A stretch of DNA of 64,000 nt from an uncultured Eubacteriales bacterium (GCA_900544555.1 UQWD01000012.1:5825-69824); one strand, 5' to 3'. Positions 50,736 to 60,790 are shown, numbered from the stretch's first letter. Numbers and translations are program-made. Notes: generated by a model not told the origin, from the sequence alone.

Positions 50736-52229
50736 ATGAAATACAACGATTATATTGAATTGAATGCGTTTAAGAGGTTTATAGTACGGCTGGGCGATTG
50801 GTTAAAGGCCATACCACGCCTGCTTTTACGCATGCTCAAAGCGATAGGCTCGGGCATATTTCGGTTTTTTAGGGGCATCGGGCGCGCTTTTGCTGGGCTT
50901 GGCCGGATTTTTGAAAAGGGCGATGCTTATACCAGGCTTTCCTTCCTTATAATGGGTCTGGGCTGCGCCGTGCGCGGCCAAATCGTAAAGGGGTTTCTCT
51001 ATCTTGCTGCGCAGGCAGCGTTCATCATCTTTTTAATCCGGTTCGGATTAAATTACCTTAAAGACCTTGGTACGCTTGGCACAAGCGTGCAGGAACGCGT
51101 TTGGGATGAGGCGAACCAGATATTCAGGGTTGTTCCGGGCGATAATTCCATGCTGATACTGCTATACAGCGTGATGAGCATTTTTGTAATATTGTTCTTC
51201 CTATACCTGTACGCATCTAGCCTGAAGGCCTGCTATCAGGCGCAAAAAGGCGCCCGGGATGGGGTGAGGCTGCCATCGTTCAGAGATGATATTGCCGGCC
51301 TGCTGGACAGAAAATACCACGCGGCTATGCTCACGCTGCCGACTGTTATGGCCGTCGCGTTCGTGATACTTCCGCTGGTTTTCATGATACTCATCGCATT
51401 TACCAATTACGATCAGGCACATCAGCCGCCCGGAAACCTGTTTACATGGGTTGGGTTTGAAAATTTTAAGGGTATTCTTGGGGATAACCCCAAAATGGCG
51501 AGAACGTTTCGAGAGCTGCTCGCATGGACGGTTATCTGGGCAGTCGCCGCTACCGTAACCAACTATGTCTTTGGCATGATTCTGGCGATTATGATCAATA
51601 AGCGCGGGATACGGTATAAAAAATTCTGGCGCACGCTTTTCATTTTAACCGTCGCTGTCCCGCAGTTTGTAACGCTTTTGCTTATGAGCCGGATGCTCAG
51701 CGCGCAGGGGCCGGTAAACCAGCTGCTGCTCGAATGGGGCTTGATAGATAAAGCCGTGCCGTTTCTTACAAATGGGACGCTTGCGCGCATTACCGTCATA
51801 GTCGTCAACATGTGGGTCGGGATACCCTATTCCATGCTGATAACCACTGGAATTCTTTTGAACATACCGAACGAGCTGTATGAAAGCGCTCGAATAGACG
51901 GGGCGGGGCCAGTGAAGACCTTTTCCCGCATAACGCTGCCGTACATGCTTTTTGTTACTACGCCTTACCTGATAACGCAGTTTGTTGGGAACTTCAACAA
52001 CTTCAACGTCATCTACCTCTTGACGCAGGGGAATCCCAAATCCGTATTCCTTCACCAGGCGGGGGAAACGGATCTTCTGGTTACCTGGCTCTATAAGCTC
52101 ACGGTCGATTCTCAGGATTTTAACCTCGCGTCCACCATAGGGATTATGGTATTCCTTATTTCGGCCGTATTATCGCTTATTGTTTATAATTCGTCCGCGG
52201 CCGCCAGAAAGGAGGAGCAGTTCCAGTGA
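50736..52229 (+). CDS. Sugar ABC transporter permease, MalF-like
   Basis: 497 residues from ATG 50736 (CGGAGGG upstream). Residues 1-200 form an extra N-terminal part with a basic amphipathic start (RFIVRLGDWLKAIPRLLLRMLKAIGSGIFRFF) and two to three spans; the MalF core follows, with the EAA loop NELYESARIDGAGPVKTFSRITLP. It pairs with the MalG-like protein and with the MsmK-type ATPase expected elsewhere. The long N-terminus is found in some clostridial MalF proteins. Gene order binding protein-MalF-MalG is standard. Confidence 0.9.
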   Translation: MKYNDYIELNAFKRFIVRLGDWLKAIPRLLLRMLKAIGSGIFRFFRGIGRAFAGLGRIFEKGDAYTRLSFLIMGLGCAVRGQIVKGFLYLAAQAAFIIFLIRFGLNYLKDLGTLGTSVQERVWDEANQIFRVVPGDNSMLILLYSVMSIFVILFFLYLYASSLKACYQAQKGARDGVRLPSFRDDIAGLLDRKYHAAMLTLPTVMAVAFVILPLVFMILIAFTNYDQAHQPPGNLFTWVGFENFKGILGDNPKMARTFRELLAWTVIWAVAATVTNYVFGMILAIMINKRGIRYKKFWRTLFILTVAVPQFVTLLLMSRMLSAQGPVNQLLLEWGLIDKAVPFLTNGTLARITVIVVNMWVGIPYSMLITTGILLNIPNELYESARIDGAGPVKTFSRITLPYMLFVTTPYLITQFVGNFNNFNVIYLLTQGNPKSVFLHQAGETDLLVTWLYKLTVDSQDFNLASTIGIMVFLISAVLSLIVYNSSAAARKEEQFQ

Positions 52230-53089
52230 AAAAGAAAAGTTTGGGCAACAGGGCGCGATCTAGAGCAGCAAACGCGGCTATCTATACGGTTTTAACGCTG
52301 CTGGGCGTGTTATGGCTTGCGCCTATCGCGTGGCTTTTAATCAAATCCTTCCAGGGAGAGCGCGGCGCGTGGCTTCCGTACATTCTTCCAAGGGAGTTTA
52401 CGCTGGATAACTATGTGAGACTGTTTACCGAAACGGGGCTTTTCAATTATCCGCGCTGGTATATGAACACGCTTATCGTGGCCATATTCACATGCATCAT
52501 ATCCACCCTGATGGTTTTGATGATAAGTTACGCGTTTTCCCGCCTGCGCTTCCCCTCCCGCAAAAAGTTCATGAACGCCGGTCTGATCCTTGGTATGTTT
52601 CCAGCGTTCATGACCATGATAGCCGTGTACCATATTTTTAAAGCCATTGGAATGGTTCAGAGCCTCACGAGCCTGATATTGGTTTATTCTACCACGGCCG
52701 CTCTGAGTTATTTTGTAGCGAAAGGCTTTTTCGATACCATACCGCGCGCTCTGGACGAAGCCGCGCTGATAGACGGCGCGAGCAAGAACGCCGTCTTCTG
52801 GCGGATTATACTGCCCATGTCAAAGCCTGTTGTGGTTTATACCGCGTTAACGTCATTCATCGCGCCGTGGGTGGATTTTATATTCGCGTCGGTTATCATG
52901 AAAGACAACTATCAAAACTACACGCTCGCGGTGGGGCTGTTCAGAATGCTGGAACGGGAGAATATCTACGAATACTTCACGCGTTTCTGCGCCGGTGCGG
53001 TATTGGTCGCCATTCCTATTACTTTTCTGTTTATAAAAATGCAAAAATATTATGTAGAGGGAATTACGGGCGGCTCCGTCAAGGGATAA
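52226..53089 (+). CDS. Sugar ABC transporter permease, MalG-like
   Basis: 287 residues. The start overlaps the MalF stop by four bases (GTGA), with AAGGAGGAG about 15 bases upstream. Six spans; the EAA loop is IPRALDEAALIDGASKNAVFWRIILPMSKP, and the C-terminus ends FIKMQKYYVEGITGGSVKG, the usual MalG tail. Completes the membrane channel. The T-box leader of metG follows directly, so the importer operon ends here. Confidence 0.92.
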   Translation: MKKKSLGNRARSRAANAAIYTVLTLLGVLWLAPIAWLLIKSFQGERGAWLPYILPREFTLDNYVRLFTETGLFNYPRWYMNTLIVAIFTCIISTLMVLMISYAFSRLRFPSRKKFMNAGLILGMFPAFMTMIAVYHIFKAIGMVQSLTSLILVYSTTAALSYFVAKGFFDTIPRALDEAALIDGASKNAVFWRIILPMSKPVVVYTALTSFIAPWVDFIFASVIMKDNYQNYTLAVGLFRMLERENIYEYFTRFCAGAVLVAIPITFLFIKMQKYYVEGITGGSVKG

Positions 53090-53139
53090 AAGCAATCCTT
53101 ACCGCTTTAAAAACCGCTTGACACGGCGGATGCCGCCGG

Positions 53140-53410
53140 ATAAAATTGTAAACAACGCCGAGATGGGAAGAGTAAAAGGCGAGTTGCCTTAAAGAGAGCC
53201 GGGGAGGGTGCGATCCCGGCAGGCGATAGCCTTTGAACATGGGCCCGGAGCGGCCGACGCCGAACGCGCATACGCGCCTGAGGCGCGGCGGGAACCGCCC
53301 GATACAGCGGCAACCATGAGGCGCTTTATCGAGCGTGAAACAGGGTGGTACCACGGCGGGAAACGGCCGTCCCTTTATGCATAATGCATAAGGGCGTTTT
53401 TATTTTTTAG
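53140..53410 (+). ncRNA. T-box riboswitch, methionine type, upstream of metG
   Basis: Stem I begins with GAGATGGGAAGAGTA and AGAGAGCCGGGG...CCCGG distal text; the specifier is probably ATG at 53239-53241 (TTTGAACATGGGC). The T-box core GGTGGTACCACGG is at 53344-53356, and the terminator is CCCTTTATGCATAATGCATAAGGG (53371-53394 in two arms) plus a T-rich tail. Uncharged tRNA-Met would pair with the UGGU bulge and stabilise the antiterminator, turning metG on. The specifier fits the downstream gene. Confidence 0.93.
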
Positions 53411-53431
53411 AGAAGTTTGGAGGATAGGTTA

Positions 53432-55405
53432 ATGGACAAAAAAACGTTTTATATTACAACCCCCATTTATTATCCGAGCGATAAGTTGCACATCGGGCAC
53501 AGCTATACCACGGTCGCGGCGGACGCAATCGCCCGCTATAAGCGCATGACGGGGTACGACGTTTATTTCCTTACCGGTTCGGATGAACACGGCCAGAAAA
53601 TAGAGCGAAAGGCGCGGGAAAAGGGCGTAACGCCACAGGAGTACGTGGATAAAATCGTAGCTACGTTCCAGGATTTATGGAAGCTGATGGATATATCCAA
53701 CGACGGGTTTGTCCGAACTACGGACGATTATCATGAAAAAGCGGTTCAGCGCATATTCAAGCGGCTGTATGAAAAGGGCGATATTTATAAATCCAAGTAC
53801 GCGGGCCATTACTGCACACCCTGCGAATCGTTCTGGCTGCCGAGACAGATCAAAGACGGGTGCTGCCCGGATTGCGGCAGGCCTGTTGAGCTGGTGGAGG
53901 AGGAAAGCTATTTCTTCCGCCTGAGCAAATACGCGCAAAAGTTAATCGACCATATCCGGTCGCATCCCGAGTTCATCCAGCCGGTATCCAGGGCAAACGA
54001 GATGCTTCAGAACTTTCTGCTACCAGGGCTTGAGGACCTGTGCGTGAGCCGCACGACGTTCAAATGGGGTATCCCAGTGGATTTTGAGCCCGGCCATGTG
54101 GTATACGTTTGGCTGGATGCGCTTTCCAACTACATCACTAAGCTCGGCTATACGAGCGGGGATGAAAGCCTGCTTGAGAAATACTGGCCGGCGGACGTGC
54201 AGCTTGTGGGTAAGGAGATAGTGCGCTTCCATACCATTATCTGGCCCATCATGCTCATGGCGCTGGGCTTGCCGCTGCCCAAACAGGTATTTGGCCACGG
54301 ATGGCTCGTACTGGACGGCGGTAAGATGAGCAAGTCAAAGGGCAATGTTGTGGATCCGGTAAAGCTAATCGCGCGGTATGGCTCCGACGCTATCCGTTAC
54401 TTCCTGCTCAGGGAGGTTCCCTTTGGCTCGGACGGCGTTTTCAGCAACGAGGCTCTGGTAACGAGGATCAACTCGGATCTCGCCAACGATCTTGGGAACC
54501 TTCTGTCGCGGACGGTTACGATGATCGATAAATATTTCGGCGGCCGCATCCCCGCGCCCGGAGTTGATATGAAGGAGGAGGACGAGGAGCTTAAGGCGCT
54601 TTGCGCGAACCTGCCGGGCGTGGTGGAGGAAAACATGAATGCGCTGCGCCTGCCCGAGTCATTACAGGAGATTTGGAAGCTTGTGGGCGCGTGCAACAAG
54701 TATATCGACGCAACGCGCCCATGGATTTTAGCCAAGGATGCGGCGACCCTGCCGCGCCTGGGAACGGTGCTTTACAACCTCGCAGAATGCCTGAGGTTCG
54801 CCGGGGTATTGCTGCAGCCGTATATGCCGCAAACCGCGCCGAAGATATTTGCGCAGCTTGGAATTGAATCGGCCAAGCTGACGGGCGTGGAAAGCCTGAA
54901 TTCATTCGGCGCGATTCCCGAGGGCGCGAGCGTGAAGAAAGGGCAAGCGCTGTTCCCGCGCATCGACGTCAAAAAGGAGCTTGAGTCACTTGCGGAGGAA
55001 ATAGCGGGGATTGGGCCGGTAAACGACACTAAAAAGGCCAAGGATAATAAGGGGACTGAGAAGGACGACGGGGGCGCGTACATCGATTACGAGGATTTTG
55101 CCAAAGTGGATCTGCGGCTTGCGAAGGTTTTGGCCTGCGAGCCCGTCAAGCGCAGCGATCACCTTTTGAAGCTCACGCTCGAGGTTGGGGAGGAGCGGCG
55201 CACCGTGCTTTCCGGCATACGCGACTGGTATAAGCCGGAGGATCTCATCGGTAAAACCGTGGTGCTGGCTGCGAACCTTAAGCCGCGCAAGATGTGCGGC
55301 GTCTTGAGCGAAGGGATGATCCTGTGCGCGTCGGACGACGCGGACGAGAACCTCTCGGCGCTGACCTGCATGCACGATATGCAAAGCGGCTTGAAGATAA
55401 GGTAG
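53432..55405 (+). CDS. metG: Methionyl-tRNA synthetase
   Basis: 657 residues from ATG 53432 (MDKKTFYITTPIYYPSDKLHIGHSYT; site TTGGAGG). HIGH motif at about 18-21, zinc knuckle CTPCESFWLPRQIKDGCCPDC, KMSKSKGN, anticodon-binding helices (AECLRFAGVLLQPYMPQTAPKIF), and a C-terminal OB-fold tRNA-binding domain (DFAKVDLRLAKVLACEPVKRSDHLLKL). It charges tRNA-Met in the cytoplasm. Controlled by the T-box leader; tatD follows eight bases downstream, a common gene pair. Confidence 0.97.
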   Translation: MDKKTFYITTPIYYPSDKLHIGHSYTTVAADAIARYKRMTGYDVYFLTGSDEHGQKIERKAREKGVTPQEYVDKIVATFQDLWKLMDISNDGFVRTTDDYHEKAVQRIFKRLYEKGDIYKSKYAGHYCTPCESFWLPRQIKDGCCPDCGRPVELVEEESYFFRLSKYAQKLIDHIRSHPEFIQPVSRANEMLQNFLLPGLEDLCVSRTTFKWGIPVDFEPGHVVYVWLDALSNYITKLGYTSGDESLLEKYWPADVQLVGKEIVRFHTIIWPIMLMALGLPLPKQVFGHGWLVLDGGKMSKSKGNVVDPVKLIARYGSDAIRYFLLREVPFGSDGVFSNEALVTRINSDLANDLGNLLSRTVTMIDKYFGGRIPAPGVDMKEEDEELKALCANLPGVVEENMNALRLPESLQEIWKLVGACNKYIDATRPWILAKDAATLPRLGTVLYNLAECLRFAGVLLQPYMPQTAPKIFAQLGIESAKLTGVESLNSFGAIPEGASVKKGQALFPRIDVKKELESLAEEIAGIGPVNDTKKAKDNKGTEKDDGGAYIDYEDFAKVDLRLAKVLACEPVKRSDHLLKLTLEVGEERRTVLSGIRDWYKPEDLIGKTVVLAANLKPRKMCGVLSEGMILCASDDADENLSALTCMHDMQSGLKIR

Positions 55406-55413
55406 ACAACAAC

Positions 55414-56193
55414 ATGACGAAGCTTTTTGATACGCATACGCATCTAACGGATCAGCGCTTTGACGGCGACCTGGAGGCTTTGCTCGCCTCCCTCCCCCAA
55501 AAGGGCGTCGCCCGGGTGGTGGACGTTGCGTGCCACGTGCGCGACGCTGAAAAAACGCTGGAATTGGCAAACAAATACGATTTTATATACGCTTCGGTTG
55601 GTATGCACCCGCACGAGGCTGCGGAAACGGCCGCGCATCATCTTGAGGAGGAAGCGCGCATTATCAAAGCGAATAAAAAAATGGTGGCGCTGGGCGAAAT
55701 CGGTTTGGATTATCACTATGATTTTTCCCCGCGCCCCATTCAGCGCAAATGGTTCTGCGAACAGCTTGATTTAGCGCAGCAGCTCGACGTGCCGGTGATA
55801 TTCCATATCCGCGAGGCGTTCGGCGATTGCATGGATATACTGCGTGAGAGAAGGGGCAGGTTCCGCGGCGTAATGCATTGCTATTCTGGAAGCATGGAGA
55901 CAGCGTACGAATGCCTTGATATGGGTCTGTATATCGCGTTTGGAGGCGCGGTTACGTTCCATAACGCGGTCAAGCAGGCGGACATGGCGGCGCGGCTGCC
56001 GCTAGATAGGCTGGTTATTGAAACAGACTGCCCCTATATGACGCCCGCTCCGTTCAGAGGCAAGCGCAACGACCCCTCTATGGCGCGCCTTGTCGCGGAA
56101 AAAATCGCTTCCTTAAGAGGCGTAAGTGTGGAGTCTATAGCTTCCGTCACGTACGAGAACGGCATAAGCCTGTTTGAAATGGAACGCGATTAA
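55414..56193 (+). CDS. tatD: TatD-family metal-dependent deoxyribonuclease
   Basis: 259 residues from ATG 55414 (MTKLFDTHTHLTDQRFDGD). Metal ligands: DTHTHL at the start, the glutamate in ALGEIGLDYHYD, a histidine in VIFHIREAF and MHCYSGS, and the late aspartate in VIETDCPYMTPAP. The family acts as a 3'-5' exonuclease in DNA quality control. Translated after metG and probably in the same transcript, thus under the T-box. Confidence 0.93.
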   Translation: MTKLFDTHTHLTDQRFDGDLEALLASLPQKGVARVVDVACHVRDAEKTLELANKYDFIYASVGMHPHEAAETAAHHLEEEARIIKANKKMVALGEIGLDYHYDFSPRPIQRKWFCEQLDLAQQLDVPVIFHIREAFGDCMDILRERRGRFRGVMHCYSGSMETAYECLDMGLYIAFGGAVTFHNAVKQADMAARLPLDRLVIETDCPYMTPAPFRGKRNDPSMARLVAEKIASLRGVSVESIASVTYENGISLFEMERD

Positions 56194-56237
56194 AAGCTTG
56201 GTAACGGCAGCACATTACTTTGGGCGCGCATATCAGC

Positions 56238-56981
56238 TTAGACCGACGCGCCGCAATCTACCGATACAATCTGCCCCGTAATGGCGCGCGCCTCATCTGT
56301 AGATAGAAAGTATACCGCGTTGGCTATGTCCTCGGGGGTGGGCAGAAAGCCAAGCGGCGTCTGCTCCGCGAACGCATTCATATCTTCAGTTGTAAGGTGT
56401 GCGTTCATCGGCGTTTTCACCAGCCCGGGCGCAACGCAGTTTACCCGGATATTTGATGGCCCCAGTTCCTTGGCAAGCGCGCGTGTAAACCCAATAAGCG
56501 CGGCCTTTGAAGCGGAATAAGGGACTTCGCATGAACCGCCTGTAACCCCCCATATTGAGGAGATGTTGATGATACAGCCGCGCTTTCTCTCCACCATAAA
56601 AGGGATGCAAGCTTTGGCGCAATAAAACGCCCCGCTAACGTTGACCGCCAGCATCAGATCCCATTCCTCCGGCGTACAATCGGTCAAAAGCTTTTGGGGT
56701 AGCGCCGCGCCCGCATTGTTTACAAGCGCGTCAATCGGCCCAAAGTAATCCTGCGCCTGGCTTATCATGCGCTCGACTTGCCCGGGTTCGCTAATATCCG
56801 CCTGAACGCACATGGCGCTCATCCCCTTTCGTTTGAGCCGGTCATTTAGCGCTTGCGCGGCGGCGTTGTCGCGCGCGTAATGAAGGATAACGCGATGCCC
56901 TTGACGCGCAAACCTCTCAGCGATCGCTCCGCCTATACCGCCGGACGCGCCCGTTATCAGCACGGTCTGTTTGTTAACCAT
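56238..56981 (-). CDS. Short-chain dehydrogenase/reductase, FabG-like (second copy)
   Basis: 247 residues. Cofactor motif TGASGGIGGAIAERF, NNAG (VNNAGAALPQ), catalytic Ser in NISSIWG and Tyr/Lys in PYSASKAAL, and the end IANAVYFLSTDEARAITGQIVSVDCGAS. Close to YmfI/FabG-type 3-oxoacyl-ACP reductases in outline. Differs clearly from the SDR at 29002, so not a recent duplicate. Stands alone between tatD and hpt; substrate open. Confidence 0.87.
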   Translation of the reverse strand: MVNKQTVLITGASGGIGGAIAERFARQGHRVILHYARDNAAAQALNDRLKRKGMSAMCVQADISEPGQVERMISQAQDYFGPIDALVNNAGAALPQKLLTDCTPEEWDLMLAVNVSGAFYCAKACIPFMVERKRGCIINISSIWGVTGGSCEVPYSASKAALIGFTRALAKELGPSNIRVNCVAPGLVKTPMNAHLTTEDMNAFAEQTPLGFLPTPEDIANAVYFLSTDEARAITGQIVSVDCGASV

Positions 56982-57101
56982 TTTACTTCTCCATGATAAT
57001 TCGCGGTATTTATAGCGAAAACGCGCTTAATCCACTTCAATTACGCCTGAAAAGCAACCGTTTTCCCTGCGAATCGATCCGGCCGCCTGGGCGCGATTTC
57101 A

Positions 57102-57659
57102 CTAACCCGAAACTAAGTCGGAGCGAATTACGCCAACATAGGGTAGGTTGCGGTAGTAACCCTCGCAGTCCAGCCCATACCCCACGACGAAATGATTTGG
57201 TATGGTGAACCCGCAGAAATCCGGCGAGATGTCGCATTCACGGCGTTCTGGCTTGTCGAGCAGACACGCTATTTTGAGCGAGGCGGGGTTGCGTGAACGT
57301 AAAAGCGTTGTTAGATGGTTCAGCGTAAGTCCGGAATCCATAATATCCTCAACGATAAGTACGTGGCGGCCGGTAATGGATACGTCGATATCCTTTGCGA
57401 TACGCACGATACCGGATGTTTTAAAGTTATTGCCGTAGCTGGATATGGACATGAAGTCCATTTCCATCGGGCAGGTGATTTGGCGGGACAAATCGGAAAA
57501 GAAATGCACCGCGCCTTTAAGGATACAGATGAGTATCACGTTTTTCCCGGCGTATTGGGCTGATATCTCTTTTCCAAGCTGATTAACGCGCCGGGAAACG
57601 GCGGCTTCGTCAAGAAGAACCTGTTCAATATCATCATGCATGTTCGCGCTTCTAACCAT
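57102..57659 (-). CDS. hpt: Hypoxanthine phosphoribosyltransferase
   Basis: 185 residues by the longest start; ATG 57641 (MHDDIEQVLLDEAAVSRRV) is a likely alternative. The PRPP motif is VLIVEDIMDSGLTL, the flexible loop is SYGN, and the purine-binding end is FVVGYGLDCEGYYRNLPYVGV. It salvages hypoxanthine and guanine. It follows tilS with an eight-base overlap, the standard tilS-hpt arrangement (ftsH usually next, but not here). Confidence 0.95.
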   Translation of the reverse strand: MVRSANMHDDIEQVLLDEAAVSRRVNQLGKEISAQYAGKNVILICILKGAVHFFSDLSRQITCPMEMDFMSISSYGNNFKTSGIVRIAKDIDVSITGRHVLIVEDIMDSGLTLNHLTTLLRSRNPASLKIACLLDKPERRECDISPDFCGFTIPNHFVVGYGLDCEGYYRNLPYVGVIRSDLVSG

Positions 57660-58989
57660 GACGTTCCTCCTCGTTTGTTTTTGTTATAATAAGCGTCCGG
57701 CGTGTAAAAGGCGTAACCCGCGCTTCGTCGCAGACGCAGTGGCCATAAACGTATAAGACGCGCCCATCGCTTGCCAGCAGCGGCGTTTCCCTGTCCGCGC
57801 GGGCGGTCTTTTTATCGATAAAATAGGATTTCAATTTGCGGCTTCCCGGCGCGCCCAACGGATGGAATCTATCCCCGTCCCTTCGGCTGCGCACTTTTAT
57901 GGCGGATGGCAGCTTATCAAAATCCAGATAAGCTGCGTCCGGGCGTTTTTCGAGTACCGGGCCGTTGAGGACTTTGGCGTGAAACACGCCCCACGGCGTT
58001 TGCGTATCGCCCGGAATAATGAGATCCGCTTCATAATAGCGTTTCGGCTCGGGGCAGCCCACGCGCAGCCGCCCATACTCCACCCACGCCGAGCCGTTTG
58101 GGAGTGAAACGCTTGAGCCGGTAGCGGCTGTGAGGAGGCCTTCGACCATCCCAACATGCTTTCGCGCAATATCTGTTGCCATACCCGCGCGGCTGAGCGC
58201 TTCCATCACCGCGCGGGCGCGCAGGGGCGGCGGAAGGGAGGAGAGCGCGGCGCAAAGATACCCTTTATCATCACGGGCGGCGTTAAGCGCGTTAACTGCC
58301 TGAAGGCATAAATAATCCTCGTCCTGCGCCGTAAGGAGCGCAGCGGAGCTGATGGCGCGTGCGACAGCCGGGTTGATTTTGCGCATGGCGGGCAAAACCA
58401 CAAGCCTAATTTGGTTACGCGCGCCGGACGGAATGAGGTTGGTTTCATCGGTGCGGTAATCCTGCCCAAGCTCGTATAAAAACCGCTCGATTCGGGCGCG
58501 ATCTACTTCAAGAAACGGGCGTATAACCGCTCCGCGCTTTGGCCGCATGCCCGCAAGCCCGCGCAGCCCGCTGCCGCGTATGAGGTGCATCAAAACGCTT
58601 TCCGCCTGATCGTCCAAATGGTGCGCGACAGCGATGGCTTGAGCGCGGAATTCTTCGCGCGCTTCCTCCAGGAAATCATAGCGAGCCGCGCGCCCGGCTT
58701 CTTCAAGCGTACGGCCATGCTCCCGGGCAAGCGCGGGTACGTCCGCCCTGCCGCGGATAAGCGGTACGCCGATATTTGAGCACAGTGTTTTCACAAACAA
58801 CTCGTCGCCCTCCGCGCTTTTGCCGCGGATGCCGTGGTTTAAGTGCGCGGCGCAAACCTGATAGCCGAGCGATTTGAGGCATAATAAGAGCGCGACGGAA
58901 TCCGCGCCTCCGCTCAGGCCCACGACAACGCGCGCGCCCGGCTCTAAAAGCTTATTTCGATGAATAAATCTGGAAACGTCGTCTAGCAT
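57652..58989 (-). CDS. tilS: tRNA(Ile)-lysidine synthetase
   Basis: 445 residues from ATG 58989 (MLDDVSRFIHRNKLLEPGARVVVGLSGGADSVALLL). The PP-loop SGGADS is near residues 25-30; the AVAHHLDDQAESVLMHLIRGSGLRGLAGM segment binds ATP and substrate. A C-terminal TilS domain (VRSRRDGDRFHPLGAPGSRKLKSYFIDKKTARADRETPLLASDGRVLYV) recognises the tRNA. It converts the wobble C of tRNA-Ile(CAU) to lysidine and is essential. Confidence 0.95.
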   Translation of the reverse strand: MLDDVSRFIHRNKLLEPGARVVVGLSGGADSVALLLCLKSLGYQVCAAHLNHGIRGKSAEGDELFVKTLCSNIGVPLIRGRADVPALAREHGRTLEEAGRAARYDFLEEAREEFRAQAIAVAHHLDDQAESVLMHLIRGSGLRGLAGMRPKRGAVIRPFLEVDRARIERFLYELGQDYRTDETNLIPSGARNQIRLVVLPAMRKINPAVARAISSAALLTAQDEDYLCLQAVNALNAARDDKGYLCAALSSLPPPLRARAVMEALSRAGMATDIARKHVGMVEGLLTAATGSSVSLPNGSAWVEYGRLRVGCPEPKRYYEADLIIPGDTQTPWGVFHAKVLNGPVLEKRPDAAYLDFDKLPSAIKVRSRRDGDRFHPLGAPGSRKLKSYFIDKKTARADRETPLLASDGRVLYVYGHCVCDEARVTPFTRRTLIITKTNEEERHG

Positions 58990-59158
58990 TTTAAACGCCT
59001 TGCTCCCGCTGATTTTTATTTAGTATACCTCCCGCTCACAGGTTTGGCAACCAGCGTATAATACGGCAAGGAGCGCGCAAGCTAGATGCCGCCGGCGGTC
59101 AGCCAAAGGGCGGCAGCGTCAATTTGCCGGCGCGCCCGTAAAGCCGCTAGTTACAATT

Positions 59159-60448
59159 CTATTCGTCATAGGCTTCAATACCCTTTTTGCGTTCCGGCCG
59201 GTTATCCCCGTGGCGGGTAAAGAGCATGGTGACGAAGGAAAGCGCGACCATTGCCGCCGCGTACGGAAACAGCGTGTGGTATCCCACATGCTCAAGCAGA
59301 GTGCCGGAAACGATGGGGGTTACGATTTGCGCGGCCATGGAAAACGTATAATAGTACCCGGTATATTTACCGACGCTTCCGGCACGGCTGATCTCAACCA
59401 CCATCGGAAAGCTGTTTACGTTAATGGCGGCCCAGGCGAACCCCACGAGGGCGAACATCACGTACAAGGCCGGGCTGAACGAGTTGGCCACGAGCGCGCC
59501 GGCCGCAAAGCAGGCGAAAAGCGCGGCCACGCCGATGAGAATTGTGCGTTTGCGCCCGATGCGCGATGAAAGCGCGCCGATGGGCAGATAGGAGATGATT
59601 GCCCCGGCGTTGGCTACAAGCAGGCACGTGGACGCTCCTGAGGCGTCCTGCCCCCATACCTGAGTAGCGTACTTGGAAAACGCAGTTACCACGGCGTTAT
59701 AGCCCATATACCACAGCGCGACGGAGGTCAGTATGAGTATCAGGCTGGCGCGGACCGCCGGGCTTAGGCGCGTGTTTTCTTTTCCGGATTCCATAACCGC
59801 CGGTTCGTCGGCGGGATCAACCCCGTAATTTATTTGCCGCATTTGCGAGACCAGCTTTTTCTCATTTACAAAGATCTTTAACAATACGACGGATACGGCC
59901 ATTATCGCGGCGACAGCGATAAAAACGGGCAAATACTGTACACGCCCGCCATCCGCGGGCTCGGCGAGTAAAAACCGGATTGCGCCAAGCGTGTATAGCC
60001 CTCCCAGCGCGCCCATCAGATTAATTACGGCGTTGCCCTTGGAACGCAGGGGCTTAGGCGTGACGTCCGGCATAAGCGCCACGGCGGGGGAACGGTATGT
60101 GGCCATAGCGATAAGCAGCAGACCCAGCGCCACAAAAAACAGGGAGAGCGAATTGGAATTGTCCGCCGCGGGTATTAGCAGCGTAAGCGCTACCGCGGCC
60201 GCCGTCCCGCCGATTATGAAGGGCATTCTGCGCCCGGCCCTGTCGCTGAGCATGCCGAAAAGAGGCAGCAAAAACAGCGCAAGGATATTGTCGATGGACA
60301 TAATGAAGCCGGACACCGTATCCCCGAGATGAAACGTGTCGCGAAGAATCAGCGGAATGATGTAATCATAAGCCTGCCAGAAAGCGCATATGGAGAAGAA
60401 CGCCAAACCAACCCAGAAAGTCCGTTTATAATCGAGTTTCATACGCAT
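59159..60448 (-). CDS. MFS transporter, SLC45/sugar-carrier-like
   Basis: 429 residues; ATG 60448 or 60442 (MKLDYKRTFWVGLAFFSICAFWQAYDYIIPLILRD) are both possible behind AAAGGA. Twelve spans; loop 2-3 signature FGMLSDRAGRRMPFI and a second-half counterpart GALSSRIGRKRTILIG. Resembles the SLC45-like sugar carriers of clostridia, with a polar central loop (NEKKLVSQMRQINYGVDPADEPAVMESGKEN). Transported solute uncertain. A tandem 8-base repeat in its leader may be an operator. Confidence 0.82.
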   Translation of the reverse strand: MRMKLDYKRTFWVGLAFFSICAFWQAYDYIIPLILRDTFHLGDTVSGFIMSIDNILALFLLPLFGMLSDRAGRRMPFIIGGTAAAVALTLLIPAADNSNSLSLFFVALGLLLIAMATYRSPAVALMPDVTPKPLRSKGNAVINLMGALGGLYTLGAIRFLLAEPADGGRVQYLPVFIAVAAIMAVSVVLLKIFVNEKKLVSQMRQINYGVDPADEPAVMESGKENTRLSPAVRASLILILTSVALWYMGYNAVVTAFSKYATQVWGQDASGASTCLLVANAGAIISYLPIGALSSRIGRKRTILIGVAALFACFAAGALVANSFSPALYVMFALVGFAWAAINVNSFPMVVEISRAGSVGKYTGYYYTFSMAAQIVTPIVSGTLLEHVGYHTLFPYAAAMVALSFVTMLFTRHGDNRPERKKGIEAYDE

Positions 60449-60790
60449 CGTTTCCTTTCCCTGCTAATTGTTAACATTATGGTAACATTAACAGGTTGCT
60501 GCGGGCAAGACGTTGGGATGTTGCCGTTTAAGCTTTTAAGAGCATATATTTATCGATCGCAAATTCACACTGCGTCGACCACGTTTGGCAATCTGAAAAG
60601 AATGATAAAAGCGTATGGGCGCCCGGCTTGTGTATTGATGTTCCGTCGTAATCTGTTTTATACAAGCAAAAGGAGAGCTCCGGCGCCCTGCTGTTTCATA
60701 TAAAAAAACACGCCGCACGGCGAAACGGACTATACAGTTAAAGTTTAAACATAGTATAATTAATAATAAACAGATGAAAGGGGCGGATGG
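60449..60790. other. Divergent intergenic region with tandem 8-base repeat
   Basis: 342 bases between the leftward MFS gene and the rightward DUF1538 gene. TAACATTA occurs at 60472-60479 and 60483-60490, eleven bases apart, about 24 bases upstream of the MFS start. A TATAAT box at about 60757 probably serves the DUF1538 gene. No other gene seen. Confidence 0.5.

Noticed and set aside
29002..56981. The two FabG-like genes as a recent duplication
   Set aside because: Sequences around the cofactor, catalytic and C-terminal motifs differ widely, so they are separate members of a large family.
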